Position numbers and translations under genes: made by a program. From Vicinamibacterales bacterium (GTDB lineage: Bacteria > Acidobacteriota > Vicinamibacteria > Vicinamibacterales > UBA2999): DNA of 64,000 nt. The stretch is taken from positions 1 through 64,000 of the forward strand of contig JBAZYO010000015.1 in assembly GCA_041659285.1 (NCBI GenBank), written 5' to 3'. Below are positions 31,776 through 40,008 of this stretch, one piece after another (position 1 is the stretch's first letter; every line of letters begins with the position of its first letter). The notes beneath the pieces are model-generated. The model ran no database searches. It was not told the DNA's origin and was given only the letters and a program-made list of their open reading frames with translations.

Positions 31776-31891
31776 AGACCAGCAACCAATGTCGGTAATC
31801 CGATGACCAGCGAATGATAGAGGTAAACACCATTTGTCGATCGTTAATTGACCGCCCGTATACCGCCACCCGCCTCAGGGCAGTCAGTCGC

Positions 31892-31914
31892 CAACAATCT
31901 TTGTTAAGTTGTTG
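31892..31914. promoter_or_regulatory. Inverted repeat in divergent promoter region
   Basis: CAACAA (31892-31897) and TTGTTG (31909-31914) flank an 11-bp spacer, just upstream of a sigma-70-like promoter. Possible binding site for the divergent HTH protein. Confidence 0.35.
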
Positions 31915-31929
31915 AATCAAAAGGACTTG

Positions 31930-31958
31930 TTGACATTGTCCCCCGAAGTACAGATGAT
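31930..31958 (+). promoter_or_regulatory. Sigma-70-like promoter for right-end cluster
   Basis: A consensus TTGACA (31930-31935), 17-bp spacer and GATGAT (31953-31958), about 75 bp before the lipoprotein start at 32034. Confidence 0.5.
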
Positions 31959-32033
31959 GTCCGCGTTATGCAATCGAGCTCACGGGGCGGGCACGATTTG
32001 CACAGCCCGGCACTGTTTTGAAAGGGAGGAACG

Positions 32034-32810
32034 ATGGGTAGACTTCTCGTTTCGGCTCTGGTCCTGGCGCTGTCTCTCACAGCGTGTGAATCGTCCAACG
32101 CGTTTCGCGCGCCGTCACCCAATACCGTGATCGCCGCATGCGCGAACACGGTCCGGCTCGGAGCTCTGCAAGACAAGAGCGCGAGCGCGACGCCGAACGG
32201 CGTCTATCAGATGAGGCCCGACGACTTTCGGGCGCCGGCTGAACTGATCGTCCGGTGCGGCGGTGAAATCGGCATCGGCGTTGTGGGTATTCCGTCGGGC
32301 GACCCACTTCACCGCTGGGCCGTCGCCGCGCCCGAGCCGTCACCGCGTCCGGCCAAGGCGGACGACACGCCCATCAACGCGGCCATTGACGCCGCCGCGT
32401 ACGAGGAGCGCCTGGCCGAATGGAACCGGAAGAACGACGAACGCGTCAAGCGCGCCCGGCTTGAGTTCGATGACTTCATGGGAAAGGTGACGCCGCTTCT
32501 CTCTCAGAAGGCCGATCACGGAAAGACTCCGCTCTGGCTGGCGCTCGCGCGTGTTGACGCGTTCCTCGCGGAACCCGACAGCAGTTCGACCACTTCGAGC
32601 CGCTACCTGGTGCTCAGCAGCGACGGAATCAACACGAGCGGCAAGCCGATCCCGTTGACCAGCGGCGCCACGCTGTTCATTTCAAACGGGTCGCAGGCCG
32701 TCGGCTCCCTCGACAAACTCATGTTCACCGTCGTGGAGAGCCCCGTCGGTGCGTTCAGGAAGATCATCGACTTGGAGAACACCAATGCCAACAGAGCCCA
32801 ATCGTTCTGA
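32034..32810 (+). CDS. Lipoprotein, 258 aa, possible partial vWA-like domain
   Basis: MGRLLVSALVLALSLTACESSN is a lipoprotein signal with lipobox LTAC. The middle has a charged helix (YEERLAEWNRKNDERVKRARLEF). The C-terminal half (LWLALARVDAFLA, SRYLVLSSDGINTSGK, VGAFRKIIDLEN) resembles the second half of a von Willebrand A domain, but the N-terminal DxSxS metal site is not seen. AAGGGAGG precedes ATG 32034. Its end overlaps the next gene by 26 bp, so the cluster is tightly linked. Confidence 0.75.
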   Translation: MGRLLVSALVLALSLTACESSNAFRAPSPNTVIAACANTVRLGALQDKSASATPNGVYQMRPDDFRAPAELIVRCGGEIGIGVVGIPSGDPLHRWAVAAPEPSPRPAKADDTPINAAIDAAAYEERLAEWNRKNDERVKRARLEFDDFMGKVTPLLSQKADHGKTPLWLALARVDAFLAEPDSSSTTSSRYLVLSSDGINTSGKPIPLTSGATLFISNGSQAVGSLDKLMFTVVESPVGAFRKIIDLENTNANRAQSF

Positions 32811-33684
32811 CCGCATCGATCCCGAATCACGGCGTCAGCAGCAGCTGACGCTCAAGCGCAAGGCCGAAAAGACTCAGGAGGCCGGCGACGGCGCCCGCGG
32901 CAACCGACAGATGGAGACGGCCAAGAGGAACGAACGGCACCGGTACGAGGGCGCCAATCAGGAGCTTGCCAACCCCAGCGCGCTCGATTGGGTTGAGGCC
33001 GCGCTTGTTGTCGTGGTCGGTGGTGCCGTGTACTTCATCGACCTGTCCATCTTCGCGGCGTCGGCTGACTATTTCAGCAAGCTTGCGTTCCCCGCCTCCG
33101 AGGCGGCGCGCAACTTCATGCGCATGCTGGTTCCGGCGCTCGTGCTGGTCGTCGATGTTGGGATCGGCATCGGCTTCTGGCGGGCGCGACGCGCCCTGCT
33201 GCGTGACCCGCGGACCCGTCCGATGTACCGCCGCTGGGCCTTCGCGGCGTGCACCTTCGTGTTGCTGATGCCGATTTTCGCGAGCGCCTCCGCGCTCGCG
33301 GCGGTCCTGGCGGCGCGCCAGTTGGCAATCCAGCAGCTGCTCACCGCGCAGGGCGTGGCGACAGCGCTTCTGGCGCTGATCGCGCACGGCGGCATCCTGC
33401 TCGGCGCGGAGCGAATCGAAAAGGCACTGGCCTTCTTCAGGTACCGCCGCGAGCATGCGCGCCTGACCAACGCCGAGGTCGTGTTTCGGGACGCCGCCGA
33501 GTTGAACGAGTCCGATTGCTGGAAGGGTTTCCAGGACTACTATGGCGACCTGGTGGCCTTCAATCAGGAATTCGGCCAGAACCTGAAGCCCGGCCCGTTC
33601 GACAAGTTCACGACCGATCTGATCAATCAGCGGATCGGCTGGGAGGTTGTTGAATCTTTCGCGGCCGACTCTGTCCCGGCGTAG
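32785..33684 (+). CDS. Multi-pass membrane protein, 299 aa
   Basis: ATG 32785 with GGAG upstream; overlaps the lipoprotein end. After a ~70-residue very polar N-terminus (ESRRQQQLTLKRKAEKTQE) there are about four membrane helices: VEAALVVVVGGAVYFIDLSIF, MLVPALVLVVDVGIGIGFW, WAFAACTFVLLMPIFASAS and ATALLALIAHGGILLG. A cytoplasmic C-terminal domain follows (WKGFQDYYGDLVAFNQEFG). No known family. Probably forms a membrane complex with the lipoprotein upstream. Confidence 0.75.
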   Translation: MPTEPNRSDRIDPESRRQQQLTLKRKAEKTQEAGDGARGNRQMETAKRNERHRYEGANQELANPSALDWVEAALVVVVGGAVYFIDLSIFAASADYFSKLAFPASEAARNFMRMLVPALVLVVDVGIGIGFWRARRALLRDPRTRPMYRRWAFAACTFVLLMPIFASASALAAVLAARQLAIQQLLTAQGVATALLALIAHGGILLGAERIEKALAFFRYRREHARLTNAEVVFRDAAELNESDCWKGFQDYYGDLVAFNQEFGQNLKPGPFDKFTTDLINQRIGWEVVESFAADSVPA

Positions 33685-33690
33685 AGACCC

Positions 33691-34233
33691 ATGAGCGTCC
33701 CTCGAACGCCCGCACCCGATTCGCCCTCGACGTTGGGCGAGCAGCCCGTCGAACCAGCGGGGGCGCCCACAGCGACCCGCTGGCGCGACATCCGCGATGC
33801 CGTGGACACCGTGGCCAAACTGGCGGCCGTCTCTGTCGCGGTGCTTGCTGTGTGGCAGTTCCAGCACGCCAAGCACCGCGAATTCCAGCAGCTGACCATC
33901 GAGTCGGTCGCGAGGCTGAAAGGCGGAGAAGTGAGCGAGGCTCTCGTGAGGCTGGAGGAGCGCTACGCGGCCAATCAGATCAATTACGAAGGCAGCAGCC
34001 TCGATATCGCGAGGGTCATGAACTGGTACGAATACGTGGCGATGTTGTACGTCAGCGACATGGCGATCGACCGCTGTGTCCTTGCCGCCGCCGTCAGGCC
34101 GTACGCCGCCCTCATACAGAAAGTCCTGGACGAGACCAACTATCCCCCGGAGCGGCGGACGAACTTCGATTTGTTGTTGAACCGGATGGCTGACGATGCG
34201 TGCGAACCCTCGCCCATCTCCCGACCCCGTTGA
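33691..34233 (+). CDS. Single-pass membrane protein, DUF4760-like, 180 aa
   Basis: Pro/Ala-rich N-terminus, one hydrophobic helix (VAKLAAVSVAVLAVWQF, about residues 41-57), then a helical domain (LTIESVARLKGGEVSEALVRLEERY, VMNWYEYVAMLYVSDMAIDRC) resembling DUF4760, which is found in many small membrane-anchored bacterial proteins. Starts 6 bp after the preceding stop. Function unknown. Confidence 0.65.
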   Translation: MSVPRTPAPDSPSTLGEQPVEPAGAPTATRWRDIRDAVDTVAKLAAVSVAVLAVWQFQHAKHREFQQLTIESVARLKGGEVSEALVRLEERYAANQINYEGSSLDIARVMNWYEYVAMLYVSDMAIDRCVLAAAVRPYAALIQKVLDETNYPPERRTNFDLLLNRMADDACEPSPISRPR

Positions 34234-34256
34234 TCAGCGTTGCAAGGAGCATGATC

Positions 34257-34826
34257 ATGAACCGACTGAACAACCGGCGATTTGCGCTCGCATACCTGGC
34301 GGTGGCGCTGGTGTCGCTGGACGGCAGGGCTCAAGAGGCGTCCCTCATTCCGCCGTTTCCGACGGCTGTGATCAGCCGCCTCTGGGACGACAAGGGTGAC
34401 CTGACGGCGACCCACACGCACACCGGGGACGAGCTGGCGATCACGGTCAAAAAGACAAGAGCGGGTCAGGTCGAAGGCGGGTGGGCCGGCGTGTGCGTAC
34501 AGAACAGCAAGCCGGTCAACCTGCAGAACTTCACGCACGCGACGGCGCAGGTAGAGTCATCGGCCCGGGTAACGATGGACGTCAAGCTCGAGAAGTCGAA
34601 GTTCCAGGAGGGAACAATCCTCCTGACCGACCACGGCCCTGTTGGGACGGCCCGGACAACACTCGAATGGAATCTCAAGACAAGCGACGAGGTCACGGGA
34701 GGGGGCACCTTGGCCGAGACAAGGCGCATGTGTTTCTACGTACTTGCCGATGGCTTCCCGGCGCGGCAGAACGAGGTGGTTGTCAAAATCAGCCGAATCA
34801 GGTTCGACCGGCGCAGCCTCAAGTGA
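34257..34826 (+). CDS. Secreted hypothetical protein, 189 aa
   Basis: AAGGAG (34244-34249) fits ATG 34257 best (7-nt spacing); ATG 34251 lies too close. MNRLNNRRFALAYLAVALVSLDGRAQ is a signal peptide. The mature part is beta-rich with two cysteines (WAGVCVQNSKPVNLQNFTHAT, TMDVKLEKSKFQEGTILL, RRMCFYVLADGF), like a carbohydrate-binding jelly-roll module in overall pattern. Last gene of the element, 147 bp from the attachment site. Confidence 0.65.
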   Translation: MNRLNNRRFALAYLAVALVSLDGRAQEASLIPPFPTAVISRLWDDKGDLTATHTHTGDELAITVKKTRAGQVEGGWAGVCVQNSKPVNLQNFTHATAQVESSARVTMDVKLEKSKFQEGTILLTDHGPVGTARTTLEWNLKTSDEVTGGGTLAETRRMCFYVLADGFPARQNEVVVKISRIRFDRRSLK

Positions 34827-34972
34827 CTCTCAGAGGTCGTTTCCAGGCGAGTCCTTCGGAAGGCGAGCCAGATCACCGGTATCGGAGGCGGGCTGCGACT
34901 CACCGAACTTACACATCTACTTTCACAGTTTCATGTTGATTGCATAAAACTCTAGCAAAAATACAAAACTAA

Positions 34973-35034
34973 CAGGACTTAAAATCCTGAGACGCGCAAG
35001 CGTCGTGTGGGTTCGATCCCCACCCCCGGCACCA
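34973..35034 (+). repeat. Attachment site: 3' fragment of tRNA-Leu(UAA)
   Basis: The fragment contains a full anticodon arm CAGGA-CTTAAAA-TCCTG (anticodon UAA), a long variable arm (GACGC-GCAA-GCGTC), the T arm GTGGG-TTCGATC-CCCAC, acceptor strand CCCCGGC, discriminator A and CCA. The preceding bases are AT-rich and cannot form the D arm or 5' acceptor strand, so this is not a functional tRNA. It marks the right attachment site of an element inserted in a tRNA 3' end; the intact tRNA-Leu should be at the other end, left of the window. Confidence 0.92.
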
Positions 35035-35095
35035 ACCTTCGCTCCGATGCAGAGCGAAGGTTGCCCTCCATAGCGGCGAAGCCGCGACGGAGGGC
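35034..35095 (+). terminator. Two consecutive hairpins after the tRNA fragment
   Basis: AACCTTCGCTC (35034-35044) / GAGCGAAGGTT (35052-35062) is a perfect 11-bp stem. GCCCTCC (35063-35069) / GGAGGGC (35089-35095) encloses GCGGC-GAA-GCCGC (35073-35085). They probably served as the terminator of the original tRNA-Leu gene. Confidence 0.6.
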
Positions 35096-35167
35096 GTCCC
35101 CATCGACGTGAGCTTCAGTTGGCAAGCCATCCCGACCCATGCCATCCGCGTGTAAGATTCGGTCCGC

Positions 35168-35974
35168 ATGGCCAACCCGATCTCGCGGACCGCGTATTAC
35201 ACGCTGGGCGTGCGCGCGGCTGACGCCGCCGGCGCCAACCCCATGTGCGGCGACACCTTCGCGCAGCGCTTCATGAACGACGACGCGCAGCGCGTCTGGG
35301 AAGAGTTCAAGGACTTCACGCCTCCCAACGCCAGCAACGCGGCCCGGCACGCGATGATCGACGCGCACCTCCGCCGCGAGCTCGCCGCCGATCCGGATGC
35401 GACGGTTGTCATCATCGGCGCCGGCTTCGACACGCGCGCGTTCCGGCTCCAGGGCGGCCGCTGGTTCGAGTTCGACGAGCCCGAGATCCTAACCTACAAG
35501 GAAAGCCGGCTGCCCGCCGCGACGGCGCCGAACCCGCTGGTGCGGGTGCCGGTGAATTTCGTTCGCGAGTCGCTCGCCGGCAAGCTGGCAATTGTCGGAC
35601 AGCCGTCGAACGTGCACGTGGTGATCGAGGGCGTGCTGATGTACCTCACCCGCGAGCAGAAGTCCGCCCTGTTGCAGACGCTGCAGTCACGGTTTCCGCA
35701 TCACACCCTGCATTGCGACCTGATGCGAAGGAAGTTCTTCGAGAGCTACAGCCGCCCGATCCACGAAAAGATCATGGGGATGGGTGCGACGTTCACCGAT
35801 CTGGTGGAGGAGCCCGAACGATTGTTCCTCGACGCCGGTTACACGCTGGTGGACCTGGCGTCCATACCGTTGTACGCCGTCGATCGGAAGAGCATCGGGA
35901 TCCCCGCGTTCGTGGTCCGCTGGTTCCTGCAGACCCTGCGCGAGGGCTACAACATCGCCGTGTTCCGCCGGTAG
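35168..35974 (+). CDS. Class I SAM methyltransferase, PPM1/Tcmp (leucine carboxyl methyltransferase) family
   Basis: 268 aa. The sequence begins ISRTAYYTLGVRAADAA. SAM motif I is VVIIGAGFDTRAFR, the acidic motif II is WFEFDEPEILTYKESRL, and VVIEGVLMYLT follows; these are diagnostic for the Tcmp/LCMT O-methyltransferase family. The substrate is unknown; in bacteria members methylate carboxylates or polyketides. First chromosomal gene after the insertion scar; no operon partner. Confidence 0.85.
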   Translation: MANPISRTAYYTLGVRAADAAGANPMCGDTFAQRFMNDDAQRVWEEFKDFTPPNASNAARHAMIDAHLRRELAADPDATVVIIGAGFDTRAFRLQGGRWFEFDEPEILTYKESRLPAATAPNPLVRVPVNFVRESLAGKLAIVGQPSNVHVVIEGVLMYLTREQKSALLQTLQSRFPHHTLHCDLMRRKFFESYSRPIHEKIMGMGATFTDLVEEPERLFLDAGYTLVDLASIPLYAVDRKSIGIPAFVVRWFLQTLREGYNIAVFRR

Positions 35975-35986
35975 ATTGTCGGCGGA

Positions 35987-36172
35987 CTACTCCGACCCGT
36001 CGGCGCGGCCAATCTCCACGTAGGTCTCACCGTCTTCGCGCGACACCCGGACCGTCCACGGGTTGCAGCACACTTCGCAGTCTTGGACGTAACTGCCGCG
36101 CACGTCCAGCTCGACGTAGATCTCGACTTCCTCGCCGCAGTACGGGCAGGTCACCAGGTGGGTGTCGTCCAT
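35987..36172 (-). CDS. CPXCG-motif cysteine-rich protein, 61 aa
   Basis: Short zinc-binding protein: LVTCPYCGEEVEIYVEL, then YVQDCEVCCNPWTVRV. The two CxxC pairs form a zinc ribbon, matching the full length of the CPXCG family. Function unknown. It converges on the methyltransferase gene (12-bp gap). Confidence 0.85.
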   Translation of the reverse strand: MDDTHLVTCPYCGEEVEIYVELDVRGSYVQDCEVCCNPWTVRVSREDGETYVEIGRADGSE

Positions 36173-36268
36173 CCGTTCAATTCTGCGTCATCTGTGTCAT
36201 CTGCGGCTCTGAGTTGATTCTGCGGCATCCGTGGCGAATGTGGCCCGCATTTCGCATGGCATCAGCGT

Positions 36269-37108
36269 ATGAAGTGGCAAGGTGGTCGTCGCAGTACCAA
36301 CATTGAGGACCGCAGGGGACTGGGCGCCGGCGCAGTCGGTGGCGGCGGCATCGGCATGATCCTCATCGTGCTCATCGTGTCGTGGCTGACCGGCACCAAC
36401 CCGCTGACCTTGCTCCAGGTCGTGGAACAGGCCAACCCCGAACAAGCGCAGTCGGTGCCCACTGGCGCGCCGAGCGGAGATCCGGCGGCGGAGTTCGTGG
36501 CCGTGGTGCTGGCCGATACCGAAGACACGTGGGCACGCGTCTTCCAGGCCGGCGGCCAGCGCTACCAGGCGCCGGTCCTCGTCCTGTTCGAAGACGCCGT
36601 GCAGTCGGCGTGCGGGTCGGCCTCCGCCTCGACCGGTCCGTTTTATTGCCCGGCCGACCAGAAGGTCTACCTGGATCTATCGTTCTTCCGCGAGCTCGAT
36701 CGGCGCTTCGGCGCGCCCGGCGACTTCGCGCAGGCCTACGTGGTCGCCCACGAGATCGGTCATCACGTGCAGAACCTGCTGGGCATCAACCGCCAGGTGT
36801 CGCAGGCCCAGCGGCAGGGCAGCCGGACCAACGCCAACGCCCTGTCGGTGCAGATGGAACTGCAGGCCGACTGCTTCGCCGGCGTGTGGGGCCACCACGC
36901 GGCGCGCCGGGACACGCTGGATCCGGGCGACATTGAAGAAGGACTGGCGGCGGCCGCCGCCATTGGCGACGACCGCCTCACGGGTGGACGCGTGGCCCCT
37001 GACAGCTTCACGCACGGCACCTCCGAGCAGCGCGCGCGGTGGCTGCGCCAGGGGCTGGCGAGCGGCAGCATCGACGGCTGCGACACTTTCCGCGCGAACT
37101 CGCGCTAG
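36269..37108 (+). CDS. Neutral zinc metallopeptidase, YpfJ family
   Basis: 279 aa. Begins MKWQGGRRSTNIEDRRG, then one membrane helix (GGIGMILIVLIVSWLTG), a Pro/Ala linker, and the metallopeptidase domain with VVAHEIGHHVQNLLG (HExxH) and MELQADCFAGVWGHHA, where the downstream Glu is the third zinc ligand. C-terminus FTHGTSEQRARWLRQGLA is typical. Membrane-anchored with a periplasmic catalytic domain. Physiological substrate unknown. Confidence 0.9.
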   Translation: MKWQGGRRSTNIEDRRGLGAGAVGGGGIGMILIVLIVSWLTGTNPLTLLQVVEQANPEQAQSVPTGAPSGDPAAEFVAVVLADTEDTWARVFQAGGQRYQAPVLVLFEDAVQSACGSASASTGPFYCPADQKVYLDLSFFRELDRRFGAPGDFAQAYVVAHEIGHHVQNLLGINRQVSQAQRQGSRTNANALSVQMELQADCFAGVWGHHAARRDTLDPGDIEEGLAAAAAIGDDRLTGGRVAPDSFTHGTSEQRARWLRQGLASGSIDGCDTFRANSR

Positions 37109-37216
37109 GTCCGGATTCCCTCCGATTCCGGGCTTCGGTCTTCCTCCCCGGCGTAAGACCGTGGTCGAGGTAGAATGCGAAGACCCCGTAGACGGCGTAC
37201 ACGGGCGGAGGGACGA

Positions 37217-37936
37217 GTGCAAATTGAATGGGGGCTCGCGGCGGCGCTGATCGGTGCGCTGTCGACATTCGGCGTCTGGGCGTACTTCAGCCGCCGGCGC
37301 CTTGCGGTGAAGGCGGCCGAGATCGAGAAAGCGCTCGAGCTTCGGACCACCGAGCTGGAATCCGCACGCCTTCAACTGCAGCGCCTGAGCACCGACGACG
37401 CGCTCACGGCGGTGGCGAACCACGAGCAGTTTCTCGAGTTCCTGGAGCGGGAATGGCGGCGCGCGCGGCGTGATGGCTTGCCGCTGTCGCTGATCTTCGT
37501 GGACGTTGATCACTTCCGCTCCTACAACCGCCAGTTCGGCCGCAAGGCGGGCGACGAAATCCTCAAGCAGATCGGCCGCTGCCTGGCGGAGCTTGTCGGC
37601 CGGCCCGGCGACTTGGTGGCCCGCTACCACCGCGACGAGTTCGCACTGGTGCTCGCGTCCACCGACGGCCCTGGCGCGTTCAAGATCTCTGAAGAGGTCC
37701 GCGCCGCCATCTGCGCGTTGCAGTTGCCGGCGGCCAAAGAAGCGCCGGGGGAGGCGGTGACCGCCTCGGTGGCCACCGCCACGGCCGTGCCCCAGCGGGA
37801 GTCGGCGTGGGAAGAACTCGACCTGATCAAGGCGGCGCGCCACGCCCTGCGCGAAGCCCAGGCCAGCGGCGGCAACCGGGTGCTTCGCGCCAACCTGGGC
37901 CTGGCCGGCCCCCCCGAGCTCGTCACGCGGCGCTAG
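37217..37936 (+). CDS. Membrane-anchored degenerate GGDEF protein, 239 aa
   Basis: GTG 37217 follows GGAGG at 5-nt spacing and starts just before a membrane helix (LAAALIGALSTFGVWAYFS); a coiled coil follows. The GGDEF domain is recognisable by DDALTAVANHEQFLEFLE, LSLIFVDVDHFRSYN, GDEILKQIGRCL and GDLVARYHRDEFALVL. The signature GG(D/E)EF has become HRDEF, so two catalytic glycines are lost and diguanylate cyclase activity is unlikely. It may bind GTP or c-di-GMP instead. A GNAT gene follows after 1 bp. Confidence 0.82.
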   Translation: MQIEWGLAAALIGALSTFGVWAYFSRRRLAVKAAEIEKALELRTTELESARLQLQRLSTDDALTAVANHEQFLEFLEREWRRARRDGLPLSLIFVDVDHFRSYNRQFGRKAGDEILKQIGRCLAELVGRPGDLVARYHRDEFALVLASTDGPGAFKISEEVRAAICALQLPAAKEAPGEAVTASVATATAVPQRESAWEELDLIKAARHALREAQASGGNRVLRANLGLAGPPELVTRR

Positions 37937-37937
37937 C

Positions 37938-38456
37938 ATGCGGCTCGAACTGCCTCGGTGCACGGTCCGCCACTGGACCAGTGCCGACCTCGATGCCCTG
38001 GTCCGGCACGCCAATAACCGGAACGTGTCCGTCCACCTGAGGGATCGGTTTCCGTTCCCGTACGAGCTCGCCCACGCCCGCAAGTTCCTGGACTGGATCG
38101 TCGAACAGTCGTCGCCAACCGTCTGGGCCATCGAGGTCAACGGTGAGGCCACCGGCGGCATTGGCGTGGAACTGCATTCGGACGTCGAGCGCGTGTCGGC
38201 CGAGATTGGCTATTGGCTGGGAGAAGCCGCCTGGGGCCAGGGGATTGTGACCGAGGCGCTGCGGGCCGTCACCGCCGAAGCCTTCCAGCGGTTCGAACTG
38301 ACCCGCATTTACGCGCTGCCGTTTGCCGACAACCGGGCCTCGGTCCGCGTGCTGGAAAAGGCCGGCTACACCCGTGAAGGCTACCTCCGCCAGAGCGCCA
38401 TCAAGGACGGGAAGGTCCGCGACCAGTTGCTCTACGCCGCCTACAAATCTCTATGA
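37938..38456 (+). CDS. GNAT N-acetyltransferase, RimJ/RimL type
   Basis: 172 aa. Starts MRLELPRCTVRHWTSADLDALVRHANNRNVSVHL and has the acetyl-CoA core IGYWLGEAAWGQGIVTEALRAVTAEAF with the A-motif Q-x-x-G-x-x-T, then RIYALPFADNRASVRVLEKAGYTREG. This is the RimJ/RimL-like subfamily that acetylates protein N-termini or small molecules. Probably co-transcribed with the GGDEF gene (1-bp gap). Confidence 0.9.
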   Translation: MRLELPRCTVRHWTSADLDALVRHANNRNVSVHLRDRFPFPYELAHARKFLDWIVEQSSPTVWAIEVNGEATGGIGVELHSDVERVSAEIGYWLGEAAWGQGIVTEALRAVTAEAFQRFELTRIYALPFADNRASVRVLEKAGYTREGYLRQSAIKDGKVRDQLLYAAYKSL

Positions 38457-38539
38457 CCACGGCTTCGTCGAAGCCACCAGTTGGGCCGATGAGTACAAGC
38501 GCATCCTGAAGCTGTTTGCGGCCAACCTGAAGAAGTAGA

Positions 38540-39121
38540 ATGACAGGCGTGACGACCGACTGCCTGGGGCTCGAGGAACTGGTGGCGCGGCTCGATCGAT
38601 CGGTCGAGGCCGGCGACGCGGTCGCCATCACCGCCGCGGTGAAGGTGGACCTCGAGCAGATGCTGAGCGCCCGCGCGCTGACGCTGCCGGCGCGTTTCAT
38701 CGCGGCCCGGCCCGACGGCTACGCCCGGCGCCTGTTGCATCGCGACCCGGCCGGGCGCTACACCGCCATTGTCATGACGTGGGGACCGGGGCAGGGCACC
38801 GCCGTGCACGACCATGGCGGCCTGTGGTGCGTCGAAGGCGTCGTTGACGGCGAGATTGCGGTGACGCAGTACCGCGTCGCGCCGGAAGCCGACGGTTTCT
38901 ACCGCGTCACGCCGATTGGGGCATTGCTGGCGGGCACCGGCTCCGCGGGCTGCCTGATTCCGCCCACCGACCATCACGTGCTGGCCAACGCCCGGCCCTC
39001 GGCGGCGTCGATCACGCTGCACGTCTACGGCGGCGATCTCGACGACTGCAAGGTGTTCCTGCCGGCCACCCCCGACGGCCGCTACGCGGACGTCACCAAG
39101 TCCCTGTCATTTCACGCGTGA
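38540..39121 (+). CDS. Cysteine dioxygenase-type cupin
   Basis: 193 aa. The cupin iron site is HDHGGLWCVEGVVDGE (two His plus the Glu region), with the third His in LHVYGGDLDDCKVF. Bacterial type I cysteine or 3-mercaptopropionate dioxygenases have this size and pattern; they convert thiols to sulfinates. The last 4 bp overlap the next gene (GTGA), linking it to an MBL-fold hydrolase. Confidence 0.85.
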   Translation: MTGVTTDCLGLEELVARLDRSVEAGDAVAITAAVKVDLEQMLSARALTLPARFIAARPDGYARRLLHRDPAGRYTAIVMTWGPGQGTAVHDHGGLWCVEGVVDGEIAVTQYRVAPEADGFYRVTPIGALLAGTGSAGCLIPPTDHHVLANARPSAASITLHVYGGDLDDCKVFLPATPDGRYADVTKSLSFHA

Positions 39122-40008
39122 CCGAGTTCATCGACCTCAATTTCCGCGGCAGCGATCGGGTGATTGCCGCCGCCGTGCTCACCGGCCCGGACGGCGTCAC
39201 GCTGGTCGATCCCGGTCCGACGTCGTGCCTGCCGGCGCTCGAGGCCGGCCTGCGCGAGCGCGGGCTCACGCTGCGCGATGTCCGCGCGCTGCTGCTGACC
39301 CACATTCACCTCGACCACGCCGGCGCCGCCGGCACCATCGTCGAGCGCGTGCCGGCCATTCGCGTGCATGTGCACGAGCGTGGCGCGCCGCACATGGTGG
39401 ATCCGGCGAAGCTGCTGGCCAGCGCCACGCGCCTCTACGGTGACCAGATGGACGCGCTGTGGGGGGCGTTTCTGCCGGTGCCCGTCGCCAGCGTCACGGT
39501 GCTGCAAGGCGGGGAGCGCCTGGCCGTCGCCGGCACCACCCTGCAGGTGGCCTATACGCCGGGGCACGCGAAGCATCACGTGAGCTACCTCGATGAGACC
39601 AGCGGCGTCGCCTACGTCGGCGACACCGGTGGCATCCGCGTGATCGGTGATTACCTGATTGCGCCAACACCGCCGCCGGACATCGATCTCGCGGCCTGGC
39701 GAGAGAGCCTGTCCGTGATCGAGGCCTGGCAGCCGGTCTCGCTGTTCCTCACGCACTTCGGCGCCGTGACCCCGGCGAAGGCGCACCTGGCGCGCTTCCG
39801 GGAGACCCTCACGGCCCAGGCCGAAGCGGTGCGTCACTCACTGACGGCGGGGAACACCGACGAGGAGCGGACGCGCGTGTTTGTCGAGCAGATGCGTCGA
39901 GAGGTCAGGAAGGCCATGCCCGAGCATGAAGCCCGGGCGATGGAACTGGCCGCGCCATTCGATCAGTTGTGGCAGGGCCTGGCGCGGTACTGGAGCAAGC
40001 AGCCGTAG
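39118..40008 (+). CDS. MBL-fold metallo-hydrolase
   Basis: 296 aa. The zinc site LLLTHIHLDHAGAAG (HxHxDH) and further ligand regions TPGHAKHHVSY, GVAYVGDTGG and LFLTHFG are intact, so an active beta-lactamase-fold hydrolase is expected. The C-terminal ~70 residues are helical. Coupling to a thiol dioxygenase suggests a persulfide- or glutathione-related hydrolase, but this is only contextual. GTG start in a 4-bp overlap. Confidence 0.88.
   Translation: MTEFIDLNFRGSDRVIAAAVLTGPDGVTLVDPGPTSCLPALEAGLRERGLTLRDVRALLLTHIHLDHAGAAGTIVERVPAIRVHVHERGAPHMVDPAKLLASATRLYGDQMDALWGAFLPVPVASVTVLQGGERLAVAGTTLQVAYTPGHAKHHVSYLDETSGVAYVGDTGGIRVIGDYLIAPTPPPDIDLAAWRESLSVIEAWQPVSLFLTHFGAVTPAKAHLARFRETLTAQAEAVRHSLTAGNTDEERTRVFVEQMRREVRKAMPEHEARAMELAAPFDQLWQGLARYWSKQP

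Noticed and set aside
34973..35034. Functional tRNA-Leu gene
   Set aside because: The 5' acceptor strand and D arm are absent; upstream sequence is AT-rich and unpaired.
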